Of a stretch of 47,359 bases of DNA, positions 32,962-41,493 are shown piece after piece. A program made the position numbers and the translations under genes. The notes under the pieces are model-generated. The model did no database searches. It saw only the letters and a list, made by a program, of their open reading frames with translations, and was not told the origin of the DNA. Source of the stretch: an uncultured Bacteroidota bacterium (lineage in GTDB: Bacteria > Bacteroidota > Bacteroidia > Chitinophagales > Chitinophagaceae); the NCBI GenBank assembly GCA_903882805.1, contig CAIRYK010000054.1, positions 1-47,359 of the forward strand, given 5' to 3'. How positions within the stretch are numbered: position 1 is the first letter of the stretch; every line of letters starts with the position of its first letter.

Positions 32962-34062
32962 ATGCGCTACTACATTATAGCCGGCGAGGCCAGTGGCGAT
33001 CTGCATGGCGGCAACCTCATTAAGGCGCTACACAAGCAGGATGCAGAAGCTAATGTGCGCTGCTGGGGCGGCGACCGTATGGAGGCCGCCGGCGCCACAC
33101 TGGTAAAACACTATCGCGACCTCGCATTTATGGGCTTTGTAGAGGTGCTAAAACACCTGCGCACCATTTTCAAAAACATTGACTTCTGTAAAAAAGACAT
33201 AACTGCCTACAAACCCGATGTGCTGGTACTGATAGACTACCCGGGTTTCAACATGCGCATAGCCGAATGGGCGCGCAAGCAAGGCATAAAAATAGTGTAC
33301 TACATATCGCCGCAGGTATGGGCATGGAAAGAAAAACGCGCCCTAAAGCTAAAGCGCGATGTAGATAAAATGCTGGTGATACTGCCTTTTGAGGTAGATT
33401 TTTACCGCAAATGGAACTACGATGTTACCTACGTAGGCCACCCCCTTATAGAGGTGGTGCGCCACGAAAAAGAACATGTACCCCCCACCCCGCTTGCAGC
33501 CAAGCCTATAATAGCCCTGTTGCCCGGCAGCCGCGCTCAGGAAATACAGGTGAAACTGCCCATAATGCTGGAAGTGGTAAGCCGGTTTCCGGAATATGCA
33601 TTTGTGGTGGCGCAAGCGCCTGCCCTGCCCGACGCCCTGTATGCCGATATTATAGGCGACAGACCCGTAACACTGGCCAAAGGACAGGCCTACAACCTAC
33701 TGAAACAAGCCCGAGCCGGACTGATAACCAGCGGAACAGCCACCCTGGAAACCGCCCTCTTCGGGATGCCACAGGTGGTGTGCTACAAGGGCAATGCACT
33801 ATCGTTTTGGCTGGCTACAAAGCTGGTAAAGGTGAAATACATATCGCTGGTAAACCTGATAATGGATAAGCCAGTAGTAACAGAACTGATACAAAACGAC
33901 CTTACGCCCGACAATCTGCAAACGGCCCTCAACCGCCTGCTCAACGACGATGCCTATAAGGCCGAACTAAAAAATGACTATGCAGCCCTATGGCACAAAC
34001 TCGGCGAAAAACCGGCATCGGAAAATGCAGCCCGCGAAATAGTAGCGGTGGCAAAGCACTAA
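32962..34062 (+). CDS. lpxB: Lipid-A-disaccharide synthase
   Basis: The 366-residue protein starts at ATG 32962 (MRYYIIAGEASGDLHGGNLI), the classic LpxB N-terminus; the longer frame from 32920 overlaps the upstream gene. IDYPGFNMRIAEWARKQG, YYISPQVWAWKEKRA, YVGHPLIEVV, LLPGSRAQEI and LITSGTATLETALFGMP are the conserved GT19 blocks. It condenses UDP-2,3-diacylglucosamine with lipid X to form lipid-A disaccharide at the inner membrane's cytoplasmic face. Together with the small membrane protein it forms a two-gene operon ending at the hairpin at 34113-34144. Confidence 0.95.
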   Translation: MRYYIIAGEASGDLHGGNLIKALHKQDAEANVRCWGGDRMEAAGATLVKHYRDLAFMGFVEVLKHLRTIFKNIDFCKKDITAYKPDVLVLIDYPGFNMRIAEWARKQGIKIVYYISPQVWAWKEKRALKLKRDVDKMLVILPFEVDFYRKWNYDVTYVGHPLIEVVRHEKEHVPPTPLAAKPIIALLPGSRAQEIQVKLPIMLEVVSRFPEYAFVVAQAPALPDALYADIIGDRPVTLAKGQAYNLLKQARAGLITSGTATLETALFGMPQVVCYKGNALSFWLATKLVKVKYISLVNLIMDKPVVTELIQNDLTPDNLQTALNRLLNDDAYKAELKNDYAALWHKLGEKPASENAAREIVAVAKH

Positions 34063-34112
34063 CCTCGCCGTAAAAATACCTAAGAAAATACAGAAGCTAT
34101 ACTTTACCACAA

Positions 34113-34144
34113 ACACAAACGGCTCCTTGCGGAGCCGTTTGTGT
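34113..34144. terminator. 14-bp perfect bidirectional terminator between lpxB and clpC
   Basis: ACACAAACGGCTCC and GGAGCCGTTTGTGT pair perfectly over TTGC. It serves the convergent lpxB (plus) and clpC (minus) genes. Confidence 0.8.
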
Positions 34145-34164
34145 AATTTCTATAATGCATAAAC

Positions 34165-36711
34165 TTATATCTCTTTCACAATCTCAATATTGGTAGTAGG
34201 CGCCTCGTCTATAGCAAATACTATTTTAGCGTCAGTCGCATTGTAGTCGGCAGTTACTATATCGCCCGATTTTATGCGGTGATTCAGTATTTCTTCGGCC
34301 AACGGGTCTTCCAGATATTTCTGTATAGCCCTGTGCAGCGGCCTTGCGCCAAACTGCTGGTCGTAGCCTTTTTCTGCTATAAACTTCTTAGCAGCATCGG
34401 TCAGCGACATTTTGAAACCCAGTGCATTGAGGCGTTTCATTACATCCTTCATAATGATGTCGATAATCATTGCAATGTGCGACTCGTCGAGCGTATTGAA
34501 AATGATAACATCGTCTATCCTGTTCAAAAACTCGGGCGAGAAGGTGCGTTTCAGCGCTTTCTCTATCACGCCGCGGTTGTTGTCTTCCTGACTGGTTACT
34601 TTGGCTGTGGTGCTAAAGCCTACGCCTGCGCCAAAATCTTTGAGCTGACGAGCGCCAATGTTCGACGTCATAATTATCAGCGTATTCTTGAAGTCTACCT
34701 TGCGGCCCAGTCCATCGGTAAGCTGACCATCGTCGAGCACCTGCAACAATATGTTGAATATATCTGGGTGCGCTTTCTCTATTTCGTCGAGCAGCACTAC
34801 GCTGTAGGGTTTGCGGCGCACTTTTTCTGTTAGCTGTCCGCCTTCTTCATATCCCACATATCCGGGAGGCGCGCCTATCAGTCGGCTCAGCGAAAACTTC
34901 TCCATGTATTCGCTCATGTCTATGCGTATCAGAGCGTCGTCGCTATCGAACATGTAGCGGGCCAGAGCGCGCGCCAGTTCGGTTTTACCTACGCCTGTAG
35001 GACCCAGAAATATAAACGAACCTATAGGTTTGCGCGGGTCTTTCAGGCCTACGCGGTTGCGCTGTATAGCTTTTACTATTTTGTTTATGGCGTCTTCTTG
35101 GCCTACCACGTTTTCGCGCAGGTCGTCGTCCATGCGGCGCAGCTTTGCGCTTTCGGCTTCCACCATCCGCATCACCGGTATACCGGTCATCATGCTTATC
35201 ACTTCCGCTATCGATTCTTCATTTATCGGGTAGCGTTTGTGTTTGGCTTCTTCTTCCCACTCAGCTTTTGCCTTATCCAGTTCCTCGCCCAGGCGTTTTT
35301 CGCGGTCGCGCAGTGCAGCGGCTTCTTCAAAGCGCTGGCTTTTTACCACCTTATTTTTCTCTTGCTTTATATCCTCTATCTTCTTCTCCAGATCCAGAAT
35401 ATTCTGCGGCACATTTATGTTTTTCAGGTGCACACGCGCTCCTGCTTCGTCCATCACGTCTATTGCCTTGTCGGGCAGCAGGCGGTCGGTCATATAGCGG
35501 TCGCTTAGTTTTACACATGCCTCAATAGCTTCGGCATCGTACACCACATTATGAAAGTCTTCGTATTTAGAGCGTATGTTGTTCAGTATTATTATTGTTT
35601 CGTCTACGCTTGGCGGTTCTACCAGCACTTTCTGGAAGCGGCGATCGAGGGCGCCGTCTTTCTCAATATACATGCGGTATTCGTCGAGGGTAGATGCGCC
35701 TATGCATTGCAGGTCGCCGCGCGCCAGGGCTGGTTTAAAGATGTTCGAAGCATCGAGCGAGCCCGATGCGCCGCCGGCGCCTACGATAGTGTGTATCTCA
35801 TCGATAAACAAAATCACGTCGCGGTTTTTCTCCAGCTCGTTCATTATGGCCTTCATTCGCTCTTCAAACTGACCGCGGTATTTTGTACCTGCCACCAGCG
35901 CTGCAAGGTCGAGGCTGATAACGCGCTTATCGAACAATACGCGCGATACCTTGCGCTGCACAATACGCAATGCCAGACCTTCTACAATAGCCGTTTTGCC
36001 CACTCCGGGTTCGCCTATCAGTATAGGGTTGTTTTTCTTACGGCGCGATAATATCTGCGATACGCGCTCTATTTCTTCGTCGCGGCCCACTATAGGGTCC
36101 AGACTGCCCAGCTCTGCAAACTTGGTAATATCGCGACCAAAGTTGTCGAGTACCGGCGTTTTAGATTTAGCTGCGCTCGCTGCGGGCTTGCGCTGCTGCT
36201 GAAACTGCCTGCGTTCTTCCTCGTCGTCAAATTCCTCCGATCCCGGATCATTATAGTCCGATGTTGGCGCGTCGCCCTGCAGTATGCTCAGTTCGCTTTT
36301 AAAGCGATCATAGTCTACCTGATTGTTGTTCAGAATCTGCGTTCCTACATTTTCTTTATTCTTTAATATAGAAAGCATCAGGTGTTCTGTTTCTACCGTG
36401 CTGCTTTTCAGGGATTTCGCCTCCAGCACTGTAATACGTATCACCTTTTCGGCTTGTTTGGTAAGCGGTAAGCTGTTTATGTTGGCAAGCGGTTTGTTAT
36501 TTTTATCCTTTATCGCCCCCTCCAGTTCTTTTCTGAGTTCGAAAAGATCAACCTGCATACTTTGCAAAACCCGCAAGGCTACTCCATCGCCCTCGCGTAT
36601 CAGACCCAGCAATAAATGCTCCGTGCCTATAAAGTCATTACCCAGCCTCAGGGCTTCTTCCCGGCTATAGGAAATGATCTCTTTTACTTTAGGCGAGAAA
36701 TTTGAATCCAT
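34165..36711 (-). CDS. clpC: ATP-dependent Clp protease ATPase subunit ClpC
   Basis: The 848-residue protein has two Clp-N repeats (about 1-145), AAA1 with Walker [14 protein letters not shown] (about 230) and the [11 protein letters not shown]alker B, a UVR-type coiled segment (about 430-480, [20 protein letters not shown]), and AAA2 with [14 protein letters not shown] (about 570) and [15 protein letters not shown] turn (GAGVGFST) is the ClpP-docking loop. It unfolds proteins and feeds them into ClpP, with adaptor proteins such as MecA in other bacteria. ClpP is not here. It would be the natural protease for substrates of the Ate-like protein at 18061, although that link is speculative. Confidence 0.95.
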   Translation of the reverse strand: MDSNFSPKVKEIISYSREEALRLGNDFIGTEHLLLGLIREGDGVALRVLQSMQVDLFELRKELEGAIKDKNNKPLANINSLPLTKQAEKVIRITVLEAKSLKSSTVETEHLMLSILKNKENVGTQILNNNQVDYDRFKSELSILQGDAPTSDYNDPGSEEFDDEEERRQFQQQRKPAASAAKSKTPVLDNFGRDITKFAELGSLDPIVGRDEEIERVSQILSRRKKNNPILIGEPGVGKTAIVEGLALRIVQRKVSRVLFDKRVISLDLAALVAGTKYRGQFEERMKAIMNELEKNRDVILFIDEIHTIVGAGGASGSLDASNIFKPALARGDLQCIGASTLDEYRMYIEKDGALDRRFQKVLVEPPSVDETIIILNNIRSKYEDFHNVVYDAEAIEACVKLSDRYMTDRLLPDKAIDVMDEAGARVHLKNINVPQNILDLEKKIEDIKQEKNKVVKSQRFEEAAALRDREKRLGEELDKAKAEWEEEAKHKRYPINEESIAEVISMMTGIPVMRMVEAESAKLRRMDDDLRENVVGQEDAINKIVKAIQRNRVGLKDPRKPIGSFIFLGPTGVGKTELARALARYMFDSDDALIRIDMSEYMEKFSLSRLIGAPPGYVGYEEGGQLTEKVRRKPYSVVLLDEIEKAHPDIFNILLQVLDDGQLTDGLGRKVDFKNTLIIMTSNIGARQLKDFGAGVGFSTTAKVTSQEDNNRGVIEKALKRTFSPEFLNRIDDVIIFNTLDESHIAMIIDIIMKDVMKRLNALGFKMSLTDAAKKFIAEKGYDQQFGARPLHRAIQKYLEDPLAEEILNHRIKSGDIVTADYNATDAKIVFAIDEAPTTNIEIVKEI

Positions 36712-36749
36712 GTGTTAGTCCTTTTGTTTAATGATAAAGTTAACGATTT

Positions 36750-36757
36750 CAAAAGTA
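36750..36757 (-). promoter_or_regulatory. Candidate -7 element for clpC
   Basis: The minus strand reads TACTTTTG, an exact TAnnTTTG match, 38 nt before the start. No CtsR-like tandem repeat or CIRCE was seen. Confidence 0.35.
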
Positions 36758-36909
36758 TTATTTTATCGGCATTAGTTATAGAAGTATTAGTATTTCGGTC
36801 ATTTCCCGGGGTTTCTGCCCGCGCAGCAGTCCCCTGTGCAAATATTAGGCGGGATATTGTAATTTTAAGACCTGATAGCTATTTCCTCATTCACTCAATT
36901 CCACCGTTT

Positions 36910-37284
36910 ATGGATTTCAAAATTGATACCAAAGATACTTTTACCTTAATAAAGCCGCTTGCCGGTACCATAAACGCTAAAATGGCAGACGAACTGGGCC
37001 AAAAGATAGCAGAAATGAGGCAAAGCGGCAGTAATAACTTTATTATAGACCTAAATGGCTGCCCGCACATAGAGCATAGCGGCATAGCTCACTGGCTGGC
37101 GCTACACGAAGATTGCTATAGCCTGGGGCAGAGTTTTGTGCTTACCGGCATACAAGAGCCCGTATACATAGCCATGAAGGCAGTAGACGAAGACAGGATG
37201 CTGAACATAGCGCCGCGGATGGACGAAGCCATAGACATTGTAAGCATGGAAATACTGGAACGCGACCTGCTGAGCGAAGAATAA
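36910..37284 (+). CDS. STAS-domain protein (anti-sigma factor antagonist-like)
   Basis: The 124-residue protein is started at ATG 36910 (MDFKIDTKDTFTLIKPLAGT). The longer frame runs through the divergent clpC promoter and is not protein-like. NFIIDLNGCPHIEHSGIAHWL is the STAS core, with S in the position that is phosphorylated in SpoIIAA-type antagonists (HSG). Such proteins work with anti-sigma kinases or in transport and stress modules. No kinase or phosphatase partner is adjacent. The C-terminal acidic tail is unusual but short. Confidence 0.85.
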   Translation: MDFKIDTKDTFTLIKPLAGTINAKMADELGQKIAEMRQSGSNNFIIDLNGCPHIEHSGIAHWLALHEDCYSLGQSFVLTGIQEPVYIAMKAVDEDRMLNIAPRMDEAIDIVSMEILERDLLSEE

Positions 37285-37308
37285 TACATGAAATGGAGAC
37301 TGGGGCTA

Positions 37309-37548
37309 TCAGCGCACCACTACTGTGCCCAGCAGGGTCAGTTTTATTTCTTGCGCCAGCGCATCGTGGTAAATAACCAGTCGCGATGTTTTGAGCTCTG
37401 TTAGCCATGGGGTAAGTCGCTCGCGGCTTATGCCCAGTTCGTGCGCCAACGCCACGGTATTGATAAGCGGCCTGGGCGTTACCGTTTGCGCGCTTATTTC
37501 CTTTATTTTCCTGAAGACTTCGTTTTTGATGGTAATGGGTTGTGTCTG
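37309..37548 (-). pseudogene. Winged-helix-like small reading frame without a normal start codon
   Basis: Between TAG (37549-37551) and TGA (37309-37311) the frame reads QTQPITIKNEVFRKIKEIS, then TVTPRPLINTVALAHELGIS then RERLTPWLTELKTSRLVIYH and ends LLGTVVVR. It has a clear helix-turn-helix character (ALAHELGISRERLTPWLTEL) and normal codon use for this genome. No ATG, GTG or TTG precedes the conserved-looking part; the only early start-like codon is ATT (37536). The base run TAGCAGACACAA suggests a lost ATG. It may be a start-damaged gene or one using ATT. Confidence 0.5.
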
Positions 37549-37639
37549 CTAACTAAAAACGCTTAAAAACCTATAATGTGGGCTAAGCTACGCACCCACC
37601 GCAGCATGCACTGCGATGTTGCGCCTTGCAAAAGTAGAA

Positions 37640-37861
37640 TCAGATATTACCCCGGCTCAATTTGTTGAGTAGCGTCACGTAGGCTGCTTTAGCTCCGTCG
37701 GGCAATTCCTGTATTACCTCTGGCGGTATGTAGGGATACGATTTCATATCCTTCCACTCTATAACGCCATTCCATTTCTTCTGCAATTCGGGCGAGGTTT
37801 GCTTCATTATTCTACCGAAAGAGGCATTAAACTTGCTCTTCAACTCCGGGCTTATGTTCAT
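37640..37861 (-). CDS. Small conserved-looking hypothetical protein
   Basis: The 73-residue soluble protein is rich in K, P and aromatic residues (MNISPELKSKFNASFGRIMK, then WKDMKSYPYIPPEVIQELPD). A good ATG and normal codon use support it as real. No family was recognised. It lies alone in a gap between opposite genes. Confidence 0.6.
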   Translation of the reverse strand: MNISPELKSKFNASFGRIMKQTSPELQKKWNGVIEWKDMKSYPYIPPEVIQELPDGAKAAYVTLLNKLSRGNI

Positions 37862-38097
37862 AATAGTTTTAATTTAGAGGCAGGAAAAAGGTAGCGGAAA
37901 AAATATTAAAAAATAGTTCAATGAAGGTAGACCTTTTTCGCCAGCTTTCGGGTTTTTATTTGTTACCGGCAGTAGACAGCCGGTAGCATCTTTGCGAAAT
38001 CACCAAAGCCCGGTAATTTATTTACACAGCTCAAGGCGCCGTTGCCGCCGGTTTCGCTGCTTAATGGTACAGAAAAACATTAAAATGTTGCGTTTTG
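37862..38097. other. Intergenic region with hairpins
   Basis: TACCGGC/GCCGGTA pairs over 8 nt (37964-37985), and AACATT/AATGTT pairs at 38076-38089 close to the stop of the DUF3108 gene, followed on the minus strand by a short T run. No gene is present. Confidence 0.45.
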
Positions 38098-38904
38098 TTA
38101 CTCGCCTTCTGCCTCTTTTTCGTGCCCTTCAAACGGATTGCGCAGGTTTTCATAGTCTATGAGGTCTACTTTTATGCTGCCTACCAATATGGGGCTATCC
38201 ACGCGCAGCGGCAGGTGGTTATCGTCATCGGTTATCCATACCAGCATTTTTTCGCCGCCTTTAAATATGGTGCCCTCTATGAGCAATGGCGCTATTTTTA
38301 TTGCTTTGTACCTGCCCATCTTGGTGTGTATCTCTTCCTTACCAATATACTTTATGTATAGCGAATACACTTTATCATCGAGGAAAAGGGTGAAAGGTAT
38401 TTTATCGCCGGGCTGATACTTGCTGTAGTCTATATTTCGGGCAAAGTATATAGCGCTCAGCACATCTTGCGTGCAGTGAGGTATGGGGTACATCATTTTG
38501 TTTGATAATGCCTCGCCCTTGCGCTGATTGAACTTCACATCCTGATTTATTTTAAATCCGCCTTCGTTTACATTGCGCACAAACCGCAGCGGCAGCATGG
38601 TTTCGCGGTCTATATAGGTTTCGTATTTGTCTTTTACCTTGTACACCCACTCATACGATTTTGCAGTTTTGCCATCGCCCGTTATGTGGTGCACTTTATG
38701 GCCGTTCAGTTCGTCGGCTATTACATTCATGTGCACATTACCGGCATTTATCCATACAAAATTCAGGTTGTAATACACCCTGAACGTCAGTTTCTCACCG
38801 TCTTTAAAGCAGGTATTGCGCAGGCCGCAATCGGTTTGGGCAACAGCCCCGGTAAAAAACGCAACACAACATAACACAGACAGAAGATGCTTCAATTTTA
38901 CCAT
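38098..38904 (-). CDS. DUF3108 exported protein
   Basis: The 268-residue protein has a signal peptide (KLKHLLSVLCCVAFFTGAVA). It then has DGEKLTFRVYYNLNFVWINAG, DKYETYIDRETMLPLRFVRN and LRVDSPILVGSIKVDLIDYEN, the pattern of DUF3108, a beta-rich lipocalin/Lol-like fold. Its role in Bacteroidota is not established; a periplasmic lipid or envelope function is a family-level suggestion. The acidic end (EGHEKEAEGE) is natural. It lies 33 nt downstream of the flippase-like gene and is probably co-transcribed. Confidence 0.85.
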   Translation of the reverse strand: MVKLKHLLSVLCCVAFFTGAVAQTDCGLRNTCFKDGEKLTFRVYYNLNFVWINAGNVHMNVIADELNGHKVHHITGDGKTAKSYEWVYKVKDKYETYIDRETMLPLRFVRNVNEGGFKINQDVKFNQRKGEALSNKMMYPIPHCTQDVLSAIYFARNIDYSKYQPGDKIPFTLFLDDKVYSLYIKYIGKEEIHTKMGRYKAIKIAPLLIEGTIFKGGEKMLVWITDDDNHLPLRVDSPILVGSIKVDLIDYENLRNPFEGHEKEAEGE

Positions 38905-38937
38905 TACAGGTTTTTTTATAAAAATTATTAATTGTTT

Positions 38938-39879
38938 TTAGCTCAACCATTTCATTCGCGCAATGAGCACACTGCCTATTACTGAGGGTATAATAAGGTT
39001 GAGCGCCCAGATGCCGGCCGATGCCGCCGCCATACCCGCGAGGTTGTCGGAAAAATGCCTGAACAAAAACAAACTCACCGCGCCCCGCACACCCAGCTCT
39101 GTAAGGGCTACCGACGGGATAACCGCCATGACCCAAAAAAACAAAGCCGACATACAAAACCCCTCCGCTAAAGGCATACAGACATTCATCCAGCGTAATA
39201 AAAACAAATACTGTGCCGTAAAAATAGCAAACCTCAACGCCGAGATACCCAGTATAGCGGCCTGCCGGCGAGCAGATACCCTGTTGAGCAGCCTGCCATA
39301 TATAGAAAACCTGCGCAAACACCCTATTTTGGCCATTGCCGGCACCCATGCCTCAAAGCGCCAGTACACAATAATTATAAAAACATTAGCAAGCAGGCAG
39401 CCTGCAAGCGCCATTTTGGCGATAAACGCAGGGAAGGCAATATTGTAATAGATAAGCCCGGCCATACCAAACAGATACACGCTGGATAATTGCGCCATAA
39501 CCCCAAGCACAGATACATTGATGAACCTAAAAGTATTGCCGCCACCCAAATACAATATACGGCCCGGGTACTCGCCTATACGGTTTGGCGTGATAATAGA
39601 AAAAGCCACGCCGGCCAGATAGCTGGCAAAAGCCCTGCTGTAGGCTATGGGCTGCACCGTGCGCGCAAGCAAAAACCACTTATACCCCTCGAGCGATGTA
39701 TTAACAAACATTAGCCCTATGCATAGCCACAAAAATACCGGAGGGCCAGTATGCAGACACACTCCGGGCGACAACGACGCAGCCTGCTTTACCACCTGAT
39801 GGTATATACTATACAGCAGAAACAGGGAAATAAGCCCGCCGCCAATATAATTCAACCATATTTTGGTATTTTTGACCAC
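38938..39879 (-). CDS. Flippase-like integral membrane protein (LPG synthase TM domain family)
   Basis: The 313-residue protein has about eight membrane segments. The order LISLFLLYSIYHQV, then FLWLCIGLMFVNTSLEGYKW, AFASYLAGVAFSIITPNRIG and VALTELGVRGAVSLFLF matches the lysylphosphatidylglycerol-synthase-like/UPF0104 transmembrane family (COG0392). FSIITPNRIGEYPGR is its best conserved block. Members move lipid-linked molecules or modify membrane lipids; no aminoacyl-transferase domain is fused here. The start is GTG at 39879. It is divergent from ruvC, with starts only 17 nt apart. Confidence 0.8.
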   Translation of the reverse strand: MVKNTKIWLNYIGGGLISLFLLYSIYHQVVKQAASLSPGVCLHTGPPVFLWLCIGLMFVNTSLEGYKWFLLARTVQPIAYSRAFASYLAGVAFSIITPNRIGEYPGRILYLGGGNTFRFINVSVLGVMAQLSSVYLFGMAGLIYYNIAFPAFIAKMALAGCLLANVFIIIVYWRFEAWVPAMAKIGCLRRFSIYGRLLNRVSARRQAAILGISALRFAIFTAQYLFLLRWMNVCMPLAEGFCMSALFFWVMAVIPSVALTELGVRGAVSLFLFRHFSDNLAGMAAASAGIWALNLIIPSVIGSVLIARMKWLS

Positions 39880-39896
39880 AACAACTCTTTATTTTT

Positions 39897-40475
39897 TTGA
39901 AAGACAGCCAGATTATTCTTGGAATAGACCCCGGAACCTTAGTTATGGGGTATGGTTTGATATGTGCAAACAAAAGTAACGTATCACTGATAGAAATGGG
40001 AGTTTTACAATTATCAAAGTATGAAGATCATGCAGAAAGACTAAAGCTGATCTTTAATAAAGTACAAAGCCTGATACAACTGCACAAACCGGTGGCTGTA
40101 GCTATAGAAGCGCCGTTTTTTGGTAAAAATGTGCAGAGTATGCTAAAATTGGGCCGGGCTCAGGGCGTAGCTATTGCCGCCGCCATGGTAAACGGACTGA
40201 ACGCCGCTGAGTATGCGCCCCGAAAAGTGAAGCAAAGTATTACCGGCCGCGGCAATGCCACCAAGGAGCAGGTACTGAGTATGCTGCAACACACCTTTGG
40301 CGCCTTCGACGATGTGCGGTTTATGGATGCCACCGATGCCGTAGCCGTGGCGCTTTGCCACCACTATCAGGGCGGCGCCATTATGGCTGCAATGACCCCC
40401 GAAAAAAAGATAAAGTCCAGAAAGACAACGAATTGGGCCACTTTTGCCGCTATGAATCCCGATAGAGTAAAATAA
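39897..40475 (+). CDS. ruvC: Crossover junction endodeoxyribonuclease RuvC
   Basis: The 192-residue protein begins SQIILGIDPGTLVMGYGLI (first catalytic Asp). VAVAIEAPFFGKNVQSMLKL carries the Glu, and MDATDAVAVALCHHY the C-terminal acidic pair. It resolves Holliday junctions in recombination repair with RuvAB. No ATG exists; the first usable start is TTG at 39897, with ATT two codons upstream as an outside possibility, and an in-frame TGA is at 39873-39875. The T-rich leader is only 17 nt from the opposite start. The C-terminal tail (KSRKTTNWATFAAMNPDRVK) is an extension beyond the core. Confidence 0.93.
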   Translation: MKDSQIILGIDPGTLVMGYGLICANKSNVSLIEMGVLQLSKYEDHAERLKLIFNKVQSLIQLHKPVAVAIEAPFFGKNVQSMLKLGRAQGVAIAAAMVNGLNAAEYAPRKVKQSITGRGNATKEQVLSMLQHTFGAFDDVRFMDATDAVAVALCHHYQGGAIMAAMTPEKKIKSRKTTNWATFAAMNPDRVK

Positions 40476-40577
40476 TTGGGGTCTTAATAACATTTCTTTT
40501 ACTTTTACATTAACCAATGCAAATAGAAGTGGTATATTAGCAATCTGAAATCATTAACAGTTATCTGAATACAGCTT

Positions 40578-41318
40578 ATGTCGCAGCCGAAAGTAAAAAT
40601 ATTATTAGTTGAAGACGATCCCGTATTAGGTTATGTGGTGAAGGATTTCCTACAGAAGCAGGATTTCGAGATCACCCATTGCACCGATGGCGATGTTGCC
40701 TGGCATCAGTTTATGAAAAACATTTACGATATATGCCTGCTCGATATTATGTTGCCCGGAAAAAAGGATGGTATGGAGCTTGCCAACAGTATTCGTAAAA
40801 AAAATGAGAATATACCCATAATAATGCTCACCGCCAAAAACATGGACAATGATAAAATTGCCGGTTTTGAAAGCGGAGCAGACGACTATATCACCAAGCC
40901 CTACAATCTGCATGAGCTGTTGCTGAGAATTCAAGTGTTTTTGAAAAGAAGTAAGAAAAAAGAAAACACTGGACCGCTTATCTTTAAGATTGGCGATCTC
41001 GATTTCGATTACACCAACCTTTTACTCAAAAACGACAAGGTGGAATATCAGCTTACTCAGCGCGAGGCCGATCTGGTGCGCTATTTGTGCCTCAATGCCA
41101 ACAGGGTGCTAAAACGCGACGAAATACTGATGAACGTATGGGGTAAAGACGATTACTTCCTGGGTCGTAGTATGGATGTGTTCATCACTAAGGTGCGCAA
41201 ATACCTGAAATCGCAAAACGCTGCCCGCCTGCAAACCATACATGGTATAGGTTTTAAATTCAACTTCAATCCAGCAGGTGTTGGCTCGCTCAAAGACGAC
41301 GACGACGATATGGAATAG
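40578..41318 (+). CDS. OmpR-family response regulator, second orphan copy
   Basis: The 246-residue protein has a receiver with E12, D13 and D14, phosphoacceptor D56 (ICLLDIMLP), T85 and K107 (ITKPY), then a winged helix (about 135-230, LTQREADLVRYLCLN...SMDVFITKVRKYLKS). It ends in an acidic tail (KDDDDDME) that the paralogue at 3973-4674 lacks. No kinase is adjacent. It lies 102 nt downstream of ruvC and ends in a strong terminator, so it is probably its own transcript. Confidence 0.9.
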   Translation: MSQPKVKILLVEDDPVLGYVVKDFLQKQDFEITHCTDGDVAWHQFMKNIYDICLLDIMLPGKKDGMELANSIRKKNENIPIIMLTAKNMDNDKIAGFESGADDYITKPYNLHELLLRIQVFLKRSKKKENTGPLIFKIGDLDFDYTNLLLKNDKVEYQLTQREADLVRYLCLNANRVLKRDEILMNVWGKDDYFLGRSMDVFITKVRKYLKSQNAARLQTIHGIGFKFNFNPAGVGSLKDDDDDME

Positions 41319-41337
41319 CGACTGCATAAATATTGAT

Positions 41338-41374
41338 AAAAAGCCATTTCCGAAATCAACGGAAGTGGCTTTTT
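41338..41374 (+). terminator. Rho-independent terminator after response regulator
   Basis: AAAAAGCCATTTCCG pairs with CGGAAGTGGCTTTTT with one T-G wobble and a 7-nt loop, ending in five Ts. Confidence 0.85.
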
Positions 41375-41481
41375 GAGTTATAGGTCCTCCGCCCAACTGC
41401 CTGTGGCGCAATTAAAGTTCCTATTTTTATCCACATGCCATAATAGCGGCGCTATTTACCTTATCGCCATTCCAAAATGCA

Positions 41482-41489
41482 TAAATTTG
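41482..41489 (+). promoter_or_regulatory. Possible -7 element very close to helicase start
   Basis: TAAATTTG is an exact TAnnTTTG match and ends 4 nt before the ATG. If used, the mRNA would be nearly leaderless. No good -33 box was seen. Confidence 0.25.
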
Positions 41490-41493
41490 CATT

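Noticed and set aside
36712..36909. N-terminal extension of the STAS protein
   Set aside because: The extra 66 residues overlap the clpC promoter region, have atypical composition and the STAS family begins at the ATG at 36910.
40095..40140. Loss of catalytic residues in RuvC
   Set aside because: The Asp, Glu and C-terminal acidic pair are all present on reading the translation.
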